Shown piece by piece: positions 33,572 through 43,275 of a stretch of DNA of 64,000 nucleotides. Each line of letters begins with the position of its first letter. Positions within the stretch are counted from its first letter, which is position 1. A model generated the notes under the pieces. That model saw only the letters and a list, made by a program, of their open reading frames with translations. It made no database searches and had not been told where the DNA came from. A program made the translations under genes and the position numbers. The DNA is taken from contig CAVJWC010000002.1 of the NCBI GenBank assembly GCA_963653425.1, forward strand, positions 1 through 64,000. Direction: 5' to 3'. Source of the stretch: UMGS692 sp963653425 (lineage in GTDB: Bacteria; Bacillota; Clostridia; Christensenellales; CAG-314).

Positions 33572-33600
33572 TTGACAAAATCGTAAAAAAAGTATACGAT
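33572..33600 (+). promoter_or_regulatory. Promoter of lpdA
   Basis: TTGACA, 17-bp spacer, TACGAT, 53-81 bp before the start codon. Confidence 0.7.
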
Positions 33601-33652
33601 GAAACGGTATTAACGGGCGAAGAGAAAATTCGCCGTAAAGAGGTATTTTTTA

Positions 33653-35023
33653 ATGGAAAAATTTGACGTTTTGGTAATAGGCGGAGGTCCGGGCGGATAT
33701 CTTGCCGCAGAAAGAGCCGCAGTTGCGGGAAAGAAAACTATGGTTATCGAGAAGAGAGAGTTCGGCGGAGTATGTCTTAACGAAGGTTGCATCCCAAGCA
33801 AGAGTTTCCTGCAGTCGGCTAAGGTTCTCGAATACGTAAGACACGCAGGCGGTTACGGAGTTAAAGCGGAATGCACGCCCGCAGTCGATCAGGCGGAAGT
33901 CGTAAAGAGAAAACAGAAAGTCGTAAGAACGCTTGTCGCAGGCGTAAAAGCTCAGCTTAAATCCGCAGGCGTAACTATGGTCAAGGGCGAAGCTTTCATA
34001 GAAGGCAAAACCCAAGAAGGCTTTACCGTAAAGTGCGGTGAAGAAAGCTATCTTGCGGAAAACCTTATAGTGGCTACGGGCAGCAGTCCCGTCGTTCCGC
34101 CCATAAAAGGTCTTAAAGAAGGCTTGGAAGCGGGTTTCGTTTTAACCAACAGAGAAGTCCTCGACCTTAAAGTTCTTCCCGAATCTATGGTTATAATCGG
34201 CGGAGGCGTTATCGGTCTCGAAATGGCTGCTTATTACGGAACTGTCGGAAGCAAAATCACCGTCGTCGAAATGATGAATAAAATCGCAGGTCCTACCGAT
34301 AAGAAGGCTTCGGACGTTCTTCAGACGGCTCTTTCCGCAAAGGGTATAGACTTCAGACTCGGTTGCGCCGTTACGGAAATCACCGAAGACGGAGTTAAAT
34401 ATACGTGCGGTGACGAGCAGTCCGAAATCAAAGCGGAAAAAGTCCTTCTCTGTATAGGCAGACGCGCCGTAACGCAGGGCTTCGGTCTTGAAAATCTTGG
34501 CGTGGAACTCAACAGAGGCGCTATCGTAACCGATTTGCAGATGAGAACCAACGTTCCCAATCTTTATGCTGTAGGCGACGTTAACGGAAAGATAATGCTT
34601 GCTCATACGGCTTACAGAGAAGCGGAAACGGCGGTCAACACTATTCTCGGCGTTAAAGACGAAGTAAGATACAATTGCGTTCCGTCGGTTATCTATACCG
34701 TTCCCGAAATCGCGTCGGTAGGCGAAACCGAAGAAAGCGCGCTTTCCAAAGGACTTAATATAAAAGTCAACGAACTTCCCATGACCTATTCGGGCAGATA
34801 CGTTGCGGAAAACAACACCAAAGACGGATTTATAAGACTTATAATAAACGTCGATACCAATAAACTTATCGGCGCGCAGATAGTAGGTTCTTACGCAGGA
34901 GAAATCATTTCTTCCGTAACCGAACTTATCGACCTCGAAGTTGACTTCGACAGAATCGGAACTTTGATTTTCCCGCATCCCACCGTATGCGAGATTATCC
35001 ACGAAGCAATTCATAAACACTAA
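33653..35023 (+). CDS. lpdA: Dihydrolipoyl dehydrogenase
   Basis: FAD enzyme that reoxidises dihydrolipoamide with NAD+ in 2-oxoacid dehydrogenase or glycine-cleavage complexes. 456 residues. It has VIGGGPGGYLAAERAA, the redox disulfide GGVCLNEGCIPSK, a second nucleotide site VIIGGGVIGLEMA, and C-terminal FPHPTVCEIIHEAI with the active-site His-Glu. No E2, lipoyl or gcv genes are nearby, so the partner complex is unknown. A related flavoprotein disulfide reductase with another substrate cannot be excluded. Confidence 0.9.
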   Translation: MEKFDVLVIGGGPGGYLAAERAAVAGKKTMVIEKREFGGVCLNEGCIPSKSFLQSAKVLEYVRHAGGYGVKAECTPAVDQAEVVKRKQKVVRTLVAGVKAQLKSAGVTMVKGEAFIEGKTQEGFTVKCGEESYLAENLIVATGSSPVVPPIKGLKEGLEAGFVLTNREVLDLKVLPESMVIIGGGVIGLEMAAYYGTVGSKITVVEMMNKIAGPTDKKASDVLQTALSAKGIDFRLGCAVTEITEDGVKYTCGDEQSEIKAEKVLLCIGRRAVTQGFGLENLGVELNRGAIVTDLQMRTNVPNLYAVGDVNGKIMLAHTAYREAETAVNTILGVKDEVRYNCVPSVIYTVPEIASVGETEESALSKGLNIKVNELPMTYSGRYVAENNTKDGFIRLIINVDTNKLIGAQIVGSYAGEIISSVTELIDLEVDFDRIGTLIFPHPTVCEIIHEAIHKH

Positions 35024-35164
35024 GTCCGTATTTATCAAGGCAAAGGCGTTTCGTTCCGAAAAACGGCAGTCATAACGAAAGAAAGGCCGAAAGTCGTTAT
35101 AAGAAAACGCCTGCGCCGAGATTAAGATAGGTTAAAACCAAAAGGATAAAAGGAGGAAACACGA

Positions 35165-35626
35165 ATGAACAACAATATCTTTTCCGGCAGATGGCTTCTG
35201 GGAATTATTCTTATCATCGCGGGAATACTGTTCTGCGTTTGCGGACACGAACTTGTTCAGGTAATTATTATCGGCGCGGGAGCTTTGTTCCTCGTACAGG
35301 CGATAATAGATTTTTGTCAGAAAATGACCGTTTTCGGTGTGATAGAAGCCGTTATAGGCGTGATTATCATTCTTTGCGGAAGTCTTATTCTGTCCATTTC
35401 GCTCTACGTTATAGGCGCGCTTCTGGTCGGTTCGGGCGTTCTCGCAATAGTCAAACTCGGCGCTGCGGATAAGATGTCCCTTCTCATATCCATAGGCGCA
35501 GTCGTTCTCGGCGTAATGCTTATCGTTGCCGAAATCAACCAGAATCTTCGTTGGCTCTATATAATAATCGGCGTTCTGTCCATTCTCGGCGGAATTTCCG
35601 TTATTTTCAAAGGCAAAAGACTGTGA
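35165..35626 (+). CDS. DUF308/HdeD-like membrane protein
   Basis: 153 residues with about six hydrophobic helices in a regular GIILIIAGILFCV / GVIIILCGSLIL / GAVVLGVMLIVAE pattern, as in DUF308 (HdeD-like) proteins. Function of the family is uncertain; some members are stress-linked in enterobacteria. AAAGGAGG precedes ATG 35165. Two tandem terminators follow. Confidence 0.8.
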   Translation: MNNNIFSGRWLLGIILIIAGILFCVCGHELVQVIIIGAGALFLVQAIIDFCQKMTVFGVIEAVIGVIIILCGSLILSISLYVIGALLVGSGVLAIVKLGAADKMSLLISIGAVVLGVMLIVAEINQNLRWLYIIIGVLSILGGISVIFKGKRL

Positions 35627-35651
35627 TTTTTTGGGTTTAATCCCGCATTTC

Positions 35652-35713
35652 AAAAGGTTCCGCGCGTTCGGAGCCTTTTTTCGTCGTAAGGTTCCGTTTG
35701 CTCGGAGCCTTTT
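35652..35713 (+). terminator. Two tandem intrinsic terminators
   Basis: First: AAAAGGTTCCG (35652-35662) with CGGAGCCTTTT and a T run to 35681. Second: AAGGTTCCG (35688-35696) with CGGAGCCTT (35702-35710) and TTT. The two are close copies of each other. Confidence 0.85.
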
Positions 35714-35734
35714 TCGTATGCTTTTTTATACGGG

Positions 35735-35955
35735 AATTCAACGTAAATTCCGCTTTATTAAGTATTTTTCGTGTGTAAATTCAACTCAAATTCCGCTTAA
35801 CGTAGTTTTTTGTGTAAACTTAACTCAAATTCCCATTAACGCAGGTTTCCCGTGTGTAAATTCAATTCAAATTCCGCTTTATCAGGTTTTTCTGTGTACA
35901 AATTCAAACAGAATTCCGCCTTACCAAGGCTTTCTGCGTGTAAGTTCAAGCCGAG
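35735..35955 (+). repeat. ~42-bp degenerate tandem repeat, six copies
   Basis: Units begin AATTCAA at about 35735, 35778, 35817, 35859, 35901 and 35943, with shared AATTCAACTCAAATTCCGCTT and GTTTTTCGTGTGTA parts. A frame through it would read C-V-N-S-x-Q-I-P-L repeats, but there is no ribosome site. Confidence 0.88.
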
Positions 35956-36248
35956 CGTTAATAGAGGAGAGTTTTTTGTGTTTCGGGAAGAGGAAATTCG
36001 TTTTCAATGAGTTTAAGGCGTTCGGAAGTTTTCTTCGGGCTTATTCGGAAAGGGAAAATTCAGCGGATTTTCTATAAAAAGTCGCCGCCTGAAAAACGGA
36101 AAAATTTTCGGCTGATATATATATTGCGCTGTTTGCAAAAAACCGACGATTTTGCCTTCGCGTTCGTCTGAGAGCCGTTTTTAAGCCTGAAAAAACGTAT
36201 CGCGCAAAAAAATCTTTCAATAATTAAGAGAAAAATGCTTAAAAACAG
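35956..36248. other. Gene-free stretch before the gyrB promoter
   Basis: AT-rich, with no supported gene, RNA or terminator. It may contain control sequence for gyrBA, but nothing specific is recognised. Confidence 0.5.
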
Positions 36249-36277
36249 TTAAGGAAAATCGCAAAATGTGGTATAAT
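36249..36277 (+). promoter_or_regulatory. Promoter of gyrB-gyrA
   Basis: TTAAGG, 17-bp spacer, TATAAT preceded by TGTGG; the -10 is perfect and the -35 is weak. About 92 bp before the gyrB start. Confidence 0.7.
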
Positions 36278-36368
36278 GTATACAGGGTAATATTTAACAA
36301 AAACCACACATCATACTACGCAGAACATCCGCAGGCGAAAGAGTCTGCGATTATTACGGAGGATATAA

Positions 36369-38279
36369 ATGACTCAGCAGATTACAAACAATTACGGCGA
36401 AGAGCAGATACAGGTTCTGGAAGGTCTGGAACCCGTCCGCAAACGCCCGGGCATGTACATAGGCTCGACGGACGTTAAAGGACTTCACCATCTTGCCGTC
36501 GAAATCGTAGACAACAGCATAGACGAAGCTCTTGCCGGTTACTGTACGGACATTGCCGTTACCGTAAACAAAGACGGAAGTCTTTCCGTTCAGGATAACG
36601 GCAGAGGTATTCCCACGGGCATACATAAACACGAAGGCGTTTCGGCGGTGGAAGTGTGCCTTACGAAACTTCACGCGGGCGGTAAGTTCGGCGGAGGCGG
36701 ATATAAGATTTCGGGCGGTCTGCACGGCGTAGGTCTGTCCGTAGTCAACGCTTTGTCCGAATGGCTTACGGTGGAAGTAAAACAAAACGGTCACGTTTAT
36801 TTTCAGAAATATCACAGAGGCGTTCCCGACGACAGACTTGCAATCGTAGGCGACACGGACGAACACGGAACGCTGGTTACCTTTATGCCCGACAAGGAAA
36901 TGTTCGAAACGACGGTGTTTGAATTCGACAGACTGCGTCACAGACTGAGAGAACTCGCTTACCTCAATAAAGGCATAAAGATCACGCTTACCGATCTCAG
37001 AGAGGGCGAAGAGAAGGAAGAAACCTATCATTACGCGGGCGGACTCAAAGAACTCGTTCAGAACCTCAATAAAAACAAAACCGTTTTACTCGACAAAGTT
37101 CTTTATATCGACAAGTCGGTAAAAGAGGGCGAAGTGGAAATCGCAATGCAGTTCAACGACAGCTACAACGAAACGGTTTATTCTTACGCAAACAACATCA
37201 ACACCGAAGAGGGCGGAGCTCATCTCGACGGATTCAAACAGGCTCTCACGAAAGCCGTTGTGGATTACGCGAAAAAGACCAATCAGATAAAGGACGACGA
37301 CAAACTTACGGGCGACGATATAAGAGAAGGTCTTACGGCGGTTATTTCGGTTAAGCTGGAAGAACCTCAGTTCGAAGGACAGACCAAAACCAAGCTCGGC
37401 AACAGCGAAATGCGTACCGCGGTTTATAAAGTCGTTCTGGACGAAGTAGGCACCTACCTCGAAGAGAATCCCAAACAGGCAAGAGATATAGTTATCAAGT
37501 GTATAGCCGCGCAGAGGGCGAGAGAAGCCGCAAGAAACGCGCGCGAACTCACGAGAAGAAAAACCGTTCTCGAAAGCACTACTCTCCCGGGTAAACTTGC
37601 CGACTGTACGGAAAAAGACTCCAGATACTGCGAAATCTACCTCGTTGAGGGCGACAGCGCAGGCGGAACGGCTAAACAGGGACGGGACAGAAGATTTCAG
37701 GCGATATTACCCCTAAGAGGCAAGATTCTCAACGTAGAAAAAGCAAGACTTCACAGAATACTCGAAAGCGAAGAGATCAAGAATATGATAACGGCTTTCG
37801 GATGCGGAATAAACGACGATTTCGACGAAAGCAAACTGCGTTACGACAGAATAATTTGTATGACCGATGCCGACGTAGACGGAAGTCATATAAGAATTCT
37901 GCTTCTGACCTTCTTTTTCAGGTTTATGCGTCCGCTTATCGAAAACGGTCACGTTTATATCGCAATGCCTCCGCTTTATAAGATAACCAAAAACCGTCAG
38001 GAGTATTACGCTTACGACGACGACGAAATGAACAAAAAGATGGAGGAACTCGGACGGAAAGGCACCGACCTTCAAAGATACAAAGGTTTGGGCGAAATGA
38101 GCAGCGAACAGCTCTGGACGACGACCATGAATCCCGAAACGAGAATCATGAAAGTCGTAACCATGGCGGACGCAATTGCGGCGGACGAGATTTTCAGCGT
38201 GCTGATGGGCGAAAAGCCCGAACTCAGACGTGAGTTTATAGTCGAGAATTCACAGCTGGTGGAAGAACTTGATATTTAA
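36369..38279 (+). CDS. gyrB: DNA gyrase subunit B
   Basis: ATPase subunit of gyrase, which introduces negative supercoils. 636 residues, typical of Gram-positive GyrB. The GHKL ATP site has EIVDNSIDEALAG, DNGRGIP and the GLHGVGLSVVNAL loop; the TOPRIM part has EGDSAGGTAKQGRDRRFQAILPL and DADVDGSHIR; the tail has QRYKGLGEMSSEQLWTTTMNP. Its pairing with a gyrA carrying a clear GyrA box, 12 nt downstream, sets it apart from the parE-like gene at 54.6 kb. Confidence 0.96.
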   Translation: MTQQITNNYGEEQIQVLEGLEPVRKRPGMYIGSTDVKGLHHLAVEIVDNSIDEALAGYCTDIAVTVNKDGSLSVQDNGRGIPTGIHKHEGVSAVEVCLTKLHAGGKFGGGGYKISGGLHGVGLSVVNALSEWLTVEVKQNGHVYFQKYHRGVPDDRLAIVGDTDEHGTLVTFMPDKEMFETTVFEFDRLRHRLRELAYLNKGIKITLTDLREGEEKEETYHYAGGLKELVQNLNKNKTVLLDKVLYIDKSVKEGEVEIAMQFNDSYNETVYSYANNINTEEGGAHLDGFKQALTKAVVDYAKKTNQIKDDDKLTGDDIREGLTAVISVKLEEPQFEGQTKTKLGNSEMRTAVYKVVLDEVGTYLEENPKQARDIVIKCIAAQRAREAARNARELTRRKTVLESTTLPGKLADCTEKDSRYCEIYLVEGDSAGGTAKQGRDRRFQAILPLRGKILNVEKARLHRILESEEIKNMITAFGCGINDDFDESKLRYDRIICMTDADVDGSHIRILLLTFFFRFMRPLIENGHVYIAMPPLYKITKNRQEYYAYDDDEMNKKMEELGRKGTDLQRYKGLGEMSSEQLWTTTMNPETRIMKVVTMADAIAADEIFSVLMGEKPELRREFIVENSQLVEELDI

Positions 38280-38291
38280 CCGAGGTAAGAA

Positions 38292-40874
38292 ATGAAAAAG
38301 AATAAAGATATATCGGGAGTGGAGTACGTCAAAGCCTTAAAAACGACCAACGTAGTCCCCGTTAATCTCGAAGAAGAAATGAAACGCTCGTTTATCGCCT
38401 ACGCTATGGCGGTAAACGTTTCAAGAGCCATTCCCGACGTAAGGGACGGATTAAAGCCCGTACACAGAAGAATACTTTACGCTATGGGCGAACTCAATAT
38501 GTTCTACGACAAGCCCACGAGAAAGTGCGCCCGTATCGTAGGCGACGTTCTCGGTAAATACCATCCTCACGGCGACAGTGCGGTTTACGAAGCTCTCGTA
38601 AGACTTGCGCAGGACTTCTCGATAAGATGCCCGCTCGTAGACGGACAGGGCAACTTCGGAAGCGTGGACGGAGATCCGCCGGCTGCACAGCGTTATACCG
38701 AAGCCCGACTCAGTAAAATCGCGGGCGAAATGCTCCGCGACATCGACAAGGAAACGGTAGACTTCTACCCCAACTTCGACGACACTTTAATGCAACCCGT
38801 GGTTTTACCCGCAAGATTCCCCAATCTTCTCGTAAACGGCGCGGACGGTATAGCCGTAGGTATGGCGACCAACATTCCTCCGCACAATCTCGGCGAAGTT
38901 ATAGACGGCGTTATCGCGCAGATGAAAAATCCCGATATTACCGTAGAACAGCTTATGGAATACATTCCCGCGCCCGATTTTCCGACGGGCGGTATAATTA
39001 TGGGAAGAAACGCCATAAAGAAGGCTTATAAGACGGGCAGAGGCACCATTATAGTAAGAGCCAGAACGGAAATAGAAGAGTACGTTTCCCACGGACAGCA
39101 GAAGAGCCGTATCGTAGTTTACGAACTTCCCTATCAGGTCAACAAAGCCAAGCTCATAGAAACCATAGCCGACCTCGTAAAAGACAAGAGACTGGAAGGC
39201 ATAAGCGATATTACCGAAGAAAGCGACAGAAACGGTATGCGTATAGTTATCGAAGTCAAAAAGGACTTCAACGCGCAGGTCGTTCTCAATAACCTTTTCA
39301 AGCACACGCAGATGCAGGTTTCCGACGGTATCATTATGCTGGCTCTGGATAAAGGACAGCCCAAGCTTCTGACGCTCAAAGAAATCATAGGTTGCTATAT
39401 CGAACACCAGAGAGACGTTATAGTGAGAAGAACGCGTTTCGACCTTAAAAAAGCCGAAGAAAGAAGCCATATTCTCGAAGGTCTTATAATCGCTCAGGAC
39501 AACATCGACCGCGTGGTAGAGATTATAAGAAACAGCCGTGACAGCGCGGAAGCAGGCGAGAAACTCATGGCTGAATTCGCTCTTTCCGAAAGACAGACCA
39601 AGGCTATTCTCGAAATGCAACTTCAGAGACTTACCCATCTTCAGGTGGATAACCTCAGAAACGAGTACGAAAAGCTCAGGGAAGTCATAGCCGACCTCAG
39701 AGATATTCTGGATAAGCCCGAAAGAGTGGACGCTATTATCGAAACCGAACTTACCGAGTGCAAAGACAAGTACAATACTCCCAGAAGAACCGAACTCGCT
39801 ACCGATTACGAGGAAATGGAAGTGGGAGATTTCATAGAGAAAGAAGACGTGGTTATTTCGATGACGCACGAAGGCTACATAAAGAGAATTTCGCTTTCCG
39901 AATACAAAGTTCAGGACAGAGGCGGAGTAGGCGTTACCGCGCATAAGACCAAAGACGAAGATTTCGTGGAAAAGATGTTCGTTTCTTCCACGCACGACAG
40001 TCTGCTGTTCTTCAGTAACAGAGGCAAAGTCTATTCGATTAAGGCGTACGAGATTCCCGAAACGCTCAAAGCCGCGAGAGGAAGAGCCATTATCAACCTC
40101 ATTCAGGTGGAAACGGGCGAAAAGATAACCGCGGTTATCCCCATGAAGGAAAAATGCGAAGGCTTTATGTTTATGGCGACCAGAAACGGCGTTGTCAAAA
40201 AGACCGAGATGGAAGAATTCGCTTCCATAAGAAAGAGCGGTAAAATCGCTATAAGACTTGACGAAGGCGACGAACTCGTTTCGGTGGACTTCACCGAAGG
40301 CAACGAAGACATAATCGTCGCAAGTCACTTCGGAAAGTGCATAAGATTCAGCGAAGAAGACGTCAACGATATGGGCAGAAACAGCCGTGGCGTAAGAAGC
40401 ATGAAGCTCGAAAAGGGCGACTATATCGTCGATATGGCTGTGCTTAAAGAAGGTTCGGAGATTCTGACGGTAACCGAAAACGGCTTCGGCAAGAGAAGCG
40501 ACCTCGATTCTTACCGCAGACAGACAAGAGCCGGAAAGGGCGTCAAGGCGGGCGAATTCACCGAAGAAACGGGTAACCTTATCGGACTTAAACTCGTTAC
40601 CGCAGAAGACGACGTGGTTATAATAGCCGATAACGGCGTGGCTATAAGAATGAAAGTTTCGGCTATCAGTAAGTTCGGAAGAGCCACCAAGGGCGTCAGA
40701 CTTATGAGACTCAAAGGCGACGCCAAGATAGTCAGCGTAACGAAATGCGTTTCGGCAGAAAACGACGACGCTATTCTTAACACCGAGGAAAACGATTACT
40801 CGGACGAAAACGCAGCCGCCGAAGAAGCCCGCGAAAACGCCGAAGAACAGGCTTTCATAGGCGAAGAGTTATAA
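38292..40874 (+). CDS. gyrA: DNA gyrase subunit A
   Basis: Cleavage and wrapping subunit of gyrase. 860 residues. The catalytic tyrosine is in AAQRYTEA (about Tyr135). The quinolone region reads HPHGDSAVYEALVRLAQDF, with wild-type Ser96 and Glu100. The C-terminal beta-pinwheel carries the GyrA box as QDRGGVG, needed for DNA wrapping. The last ~40 residues are a long Asp/Glu/Ala-rich tail. It follows gyrB at 12 nt, with GAGG before ATG 38292. Confidence 0.96.
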   Translation: MKKNKDISGVEYVKALKTTNVVPVNLEEEMKRSFIAYAMAVNVSRAIPDVRDGLKPVHRRILYAMGELNMFYDKPTRKCARIVGDVLGKYHPHGDSAVYEALVRLAQDFSIRCPLVDGQGNFGSVDGDPPAAQRYTEARLSKIAGEMLRDIDKETVDFYPNFDDTLMQPVVLPARFPNLLVNGADGIAVGMATNIPPHNLGEVIDGVIAQMKNPDITVEQLMEYIPAPDFPTGGIIMGRNAIKKAYKTGRGTIIVRARTEIEEYVSHGQQKSRIVVYELPYQVNKAKLIETIADLVKDKRLEGISDITEESDRNGMRIVIEVKKDFNAQVVLNNLFKHTQMQVSDGIIMLALDKGQPKLLTLKEIIGCYIEHQRDVIVRRTRFDLKKAEERSHILEGLIIAQDNIDRVVEIIRNSRDSAEAGEKLMAEFALSERQTKAILEMQLQRLTHLQVDNLRNEYEKLREVIADLRDILDKPERVDAIIETELTECKDKYNTPRRTELATDYEEMEVGDFIEKEDVVISMTHEGYIKRISLSEYKVQDRGGVGVTAHKTKDEDFVEKMFVSSTHDSLLFFSNRGKVYSIKAYEIPETLKAARGRAIINLIQVETGEKITAVIPMKEKCEGFMFMATRNGVVKKTEMEEFASIRKSGKIAIRLDEGDELVSVDFTEGNEDIIVASHFGKCIRFSEEDVNDMGRNSRGVRSMKLEKGDYIVDMAVLKEGSEILTVTENGFGKRSDLDSYRRQTRAGKGVKAGEFTEETGNLIGLKLVTAEDDVVIIADNGVAIRMKVSAISKFGRATKGVRLMRLKGDAKIVSVTKCVSAENDDAILNTEENDYSDENAAAEEARENAEEQAFIGEEL

Positions 40875-40939
40875 GCGGTAACCCGTAAAACGCAAAGACA
40901 TAAAAAACACAAAATCAAAAACGGTTTTAATATCCGAGT

Positions 40940-40970
40940 CGCGGGGAAGTTAACGCTTCCTCGCGTTTTC
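40940..40970 (+). terminator. Hairpin terminator or attenuator before nfnA
   Basis: CGCGGGGAAG pairs with CTTCCTCGCG (one G-T pair) over a 6-nt loop, followed by TTTTC. It ends only 12 bp before the nfnA start and abuts the AGGAGG site, so it may attenuate nfnAB. Confidence 0.7.
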
Positions 40971-40981
40971 AGGAGGAAATA

Positions 40982-41806
40982 ATGTATAAAATACTGAAAA
41001 TAAGGGAGCTTGCCGAAAACGTAAAAGAATACGTCGTAAAAGCTCCTCTCGTTGCGAAAAGCGCAAGACCGGGACAGTTTATAATACTTATGGTAAACGA
41101 AAAGGGCGAGAGAGTTCCCTTTACGATAGCCGACTACGATAAAGAAGAAGGCACCGTTACCGTAATCGTTCAGACGGTAGGCGCAACCACTTATAAGCTT
41201 TCGAAAATGAAGGAGGGCGACGAACTTTTTGCCTTCATCGGACCTTTGGGTAAGCCCACCGACCTCGACGGAGAGGAGAAAATTCTGCTTATAGGCGGAG
41301 GAATAGGAAGCGCGGTTATTTATCCGCAGGCAAAGCACAGAGCCGGGATTGGCAAAAAAGCCGACGTTATTCTGGGCGCGAGAACGGAAAGTCTGCTTCT
41401 TTACAGAAAAGAGTTTGCGGAAACTACCGATAATCTCGTTATTATGACCGACGACGGAAGCTACGGAGAAAAGGGTTTCGTTACCGACGCGGAAAGAAAA
41501 CTGCTTGAAAAGGGCGGATACGACGTAGTTTTTGCGGTAGGTCCTCTTCCCATGATGAAAGCCGTTTGCGCCGTTGCAAGTCAATTCAACGTAAAAACGG
41601 TGGTTTCGCTCAATTCCATTATGGTTGACGGAACGGGAATGTGCGGTTGTTGCCGTGTAAAGGTGGGCGGAAAAACGCTTTACGCCTGCGTGGACGGACC
41701 GGAATTCGACGGAAGTCAGGTGGATTTCGACGAAGCCATACTGCGCGGTAAAACCTATCGCGAACACGAAAAAGAGTGCTTCCTGCGCGCTAAGGAGGAG
41801 TTATGA
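40982..41806 (+). CDS. nfnA: NfnA: small subunit of NADH-dependent ferredoxin:NADP+ oxidoreductase
   Basis: 274 residues, in the ferredoxin-NADP reductase-like family with an FAD domain (ARPGQFIILMV ... RVPFTIADYD) and an NAD(H) site (LIGGGIGSAVIYPQA). The C-terminal [2Fe-2S] cluster loop has MVDGTGMCGCCRVKVGG with a later cysteine in LYACVDGP. With NfnB it performs flavin-based electron bifurcation between NADH, ferredoxin and NADP+. The same family also includes dihydroorotate dehydrogenase electron-transfer subunits; the adjacent NfnB favours Nfn. The stop overlaps nfnB by 4 bases (ATGA). Confidence 0.9.
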   Translation: MYKILKIRELAENVKEYVVKAPLVAKSARPGQFIILMVNEKGERVPFTIADYDKEEGTVTVIVQTVGATTYKLSKMKEGDELFAFIGPLGKPTDLDGEEKILLIGGGIGSAVIYPQAKHRAGIGKKADVILGARTESLLLYRKEFAETTDNLVIMTDDGSYGEKGFVTDAERKLLEKGGYDVVFAVGPLPMMKAVCAVASQFNVKTVVSLNSIMVDGTGMCGCCRVKVGGKTLYACVDGPEFDGSQVDFDEAILRGKTYREHEKECFLRAKEEL

Positions 41807-43152
41807 GCGAAAGACATCAGCCCGTTATAAGAGACCCACAGGAAAGAATAAAAGATTTTAACGAAGTAAGTCTCGGTTTCGATAAAGAAACGGCTTTGAG
41901 CGAAGCCGAAAGATGTCTGCAGTGCAAAAATCCGCGTTGCAGAGAAGGTTGCCCCGTCAGGATAAATATACCGACCTTTATCAAAAAGCTCAGGGAAGGC
42001 GACGTTGACGGCGCGAAAGGCGTTATTTACGAAGACAATATCCTTCCGAGAATATGCGGAAGAGTCTGTCCGCAGGAACAGCAGTGCGAAAAGAACTGTA
42101 TACTCGGAGTCAAAGGCAAATCCGTAGCCATCGGACAGCTCGAACGTTACGTCGGAACGGAAGGCAAGTGCGGAATCGCAACCGACAAAGAGTTCGCGGG
42201 TAAAAGCGTTGCCGTCGTAGGTTCGGGACCTGCGTCGCTGACCTGCGCTTTCTTCCTCGTCAAAAAGGGCGTGGACGTTACCGTTTTCGAAGCCTTTCAC
42301 GTTGCGGGAGGCGTTCTCGTGTACGGTATACCCGAGTTCCGTCTTCCAAAGAGCGTCGTGGCAAGTGAAATCGATATGCTCAAAAGCTTGGGCGTGAAGT
42401 TCGAAATGAACTGCGTGGCAGGCAAAACGCTCACCATAGAAGAACTTAAAGACAAATTCGACGCCGTGTTTATAGGAACGGGCGCGGGACTTCCCATGTT
42501 TATGAATATCGAAGGCGAAGACCTCCCGGGTATATATTCCGCAAACGAATATCTTACGCGTATAAATCTTATGAAGGCTTACAGAAGCGACTACGATACG
42601 CCCGTTATGAAAAGCAGGAAAGTCGTGGTAGTAGGCGCGGGCAACGTCGCTATGGATGCGGCGAGAACGGCTCTCAGAATGGGCGCGGAAGTGGATTTGG
42701 TTTACAGAAGAGGCAGAGAAGAAATGCCGGCACGCCGTGAAGAAGTCGAACACGCCGAAGAAGAAGGCGTCCGTTTTAATCTGCTTTGCAATCCCGTGGA
42801 ATTCATCGGAAAAGAGAGCGTTACGGGCGCGAAATGTATAAGAATGCAACTCGGAGAACCCGACGCCTCGGGCAGAAGACGTCCCGTCGAAATTCCCGGA
42901 AGCGAATTTATAATAGACTGCGACGCGGTTATCGTAGCTTTGGGAACCGTTCCCAATCCGATGATTGCAGGTAGCGACAAGAACCTTAACGTTTCCAAAA
43001 AAGGAACGCTGGAAGCCGACGAGAACGGAAGAACTTCGGAAAAAGGCGTTTATGCGGGAGGCGACGCGGTAACGGGTTCCGCCACCGTAATCAAAGCCAT
43101 GGGCGCGGGAAAAACCGCCGCTATGACCATTTTAAGCGACTTTACAAAATAG
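41803..43152 (+). CDS. nfnB: NfnB: large subunit of NADH-dependent ferredoxin:NADP+ oxidoreductase (GltD-like)
   Basis: 449 residues. The N-terminal region binds [4Fe-4S] clusters through CLQCKNPRCREGCPV and RICGRVCPQEQQCEKNC. An FAD site (VVGSGPASLTCAFFLVKKG) and an NADP site (VVVVGAGNVAMDAARTALRMGA) follow. It resembles the small subunit of glutamate synthase and is often annotated gltA, but no glutamate synthase large subunit is nearby and the overlapping nfnA identifies it as Nfn. It ends in a strong terminator. Confidence 0.9.
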   Translation: MSERHQPVIRDPQERIKDFNEVSLGFDKETALSEAERCLQCKNPRCREGCPVRINIPTFIKKLREGDVDGAKGVIYEDNILPRICGRVCPQEQQCEKNCILGVKGKSVAIGQLERYVGTEGKCGIATDKEFAGKSVAVVGSGPASLTCAFFLVKKGVDVTVFEAFHVAGGVLVYGIPEFRLPKSVVASEIDMLKSLGVKFEMNCVAGKTLTIEELKDKFDAVFIGTGAGLPMFMNIEGEDLPGIYSANEYLTRINLMKAYRSDYDTPVMKSRKVVVVGAGNVAMDAARTALRMGAEVDLVYRRGREEMPARREEVEHAEEEGVRFNLLCNPVEFIGKESVTGAKCIRMQLGEPDASGRRRPVEIPGSEFIIDCDAVIVALGTVPNPMIAGSDKNLNVSKKGTLEADENGRTSEKGVYAGGDAVTGSATVIKAMGAGKTAAMTILSDFTK

Positions 43153-43241
43153 TATAGGCTTCGCGAAATAGTTACCTCCGCAAACGGTACGATAAAAAGG
43201 AATCGATTTTTCCGAACGGTAATTGATTAACGATAATTACA

Positions 43242-43275
43242 AGCGCGTTCTCTTAAAAAAGGGAACGCGTTTTTT
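43242..43275 (+). terminator. Intrinsic terminator after nfnB
   Basis: CGCGTTC pairs with GAACGCG, extended by one G-T pair, over an A-rich loop, followed by TTTTTT. Confidence 0.88.

Noticed and set aside
35735..35955. Possible CRISPR array
   Set aside because: Units are degenerate and contiguous with no unique spacers of constant length, and no cas genes are present.
35631..36077. Open frame of 148 codons over the ~42-bp array
   Set aside because: TTG start without ribosome site; begins inside tandem terminators and only reads the repeats.
3672..36277. tRNA or rRNA genes
   Set aside because: No cloverleaf-like sequences with conserved GTTC/GGTTCGA loops were seen in the gaps I read; absence is by eye only.
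38805..40328. Antisense frame (507 codons) opposite gyrA
   Set aside because: Shadow of gyrA, which is certain from its motifs.
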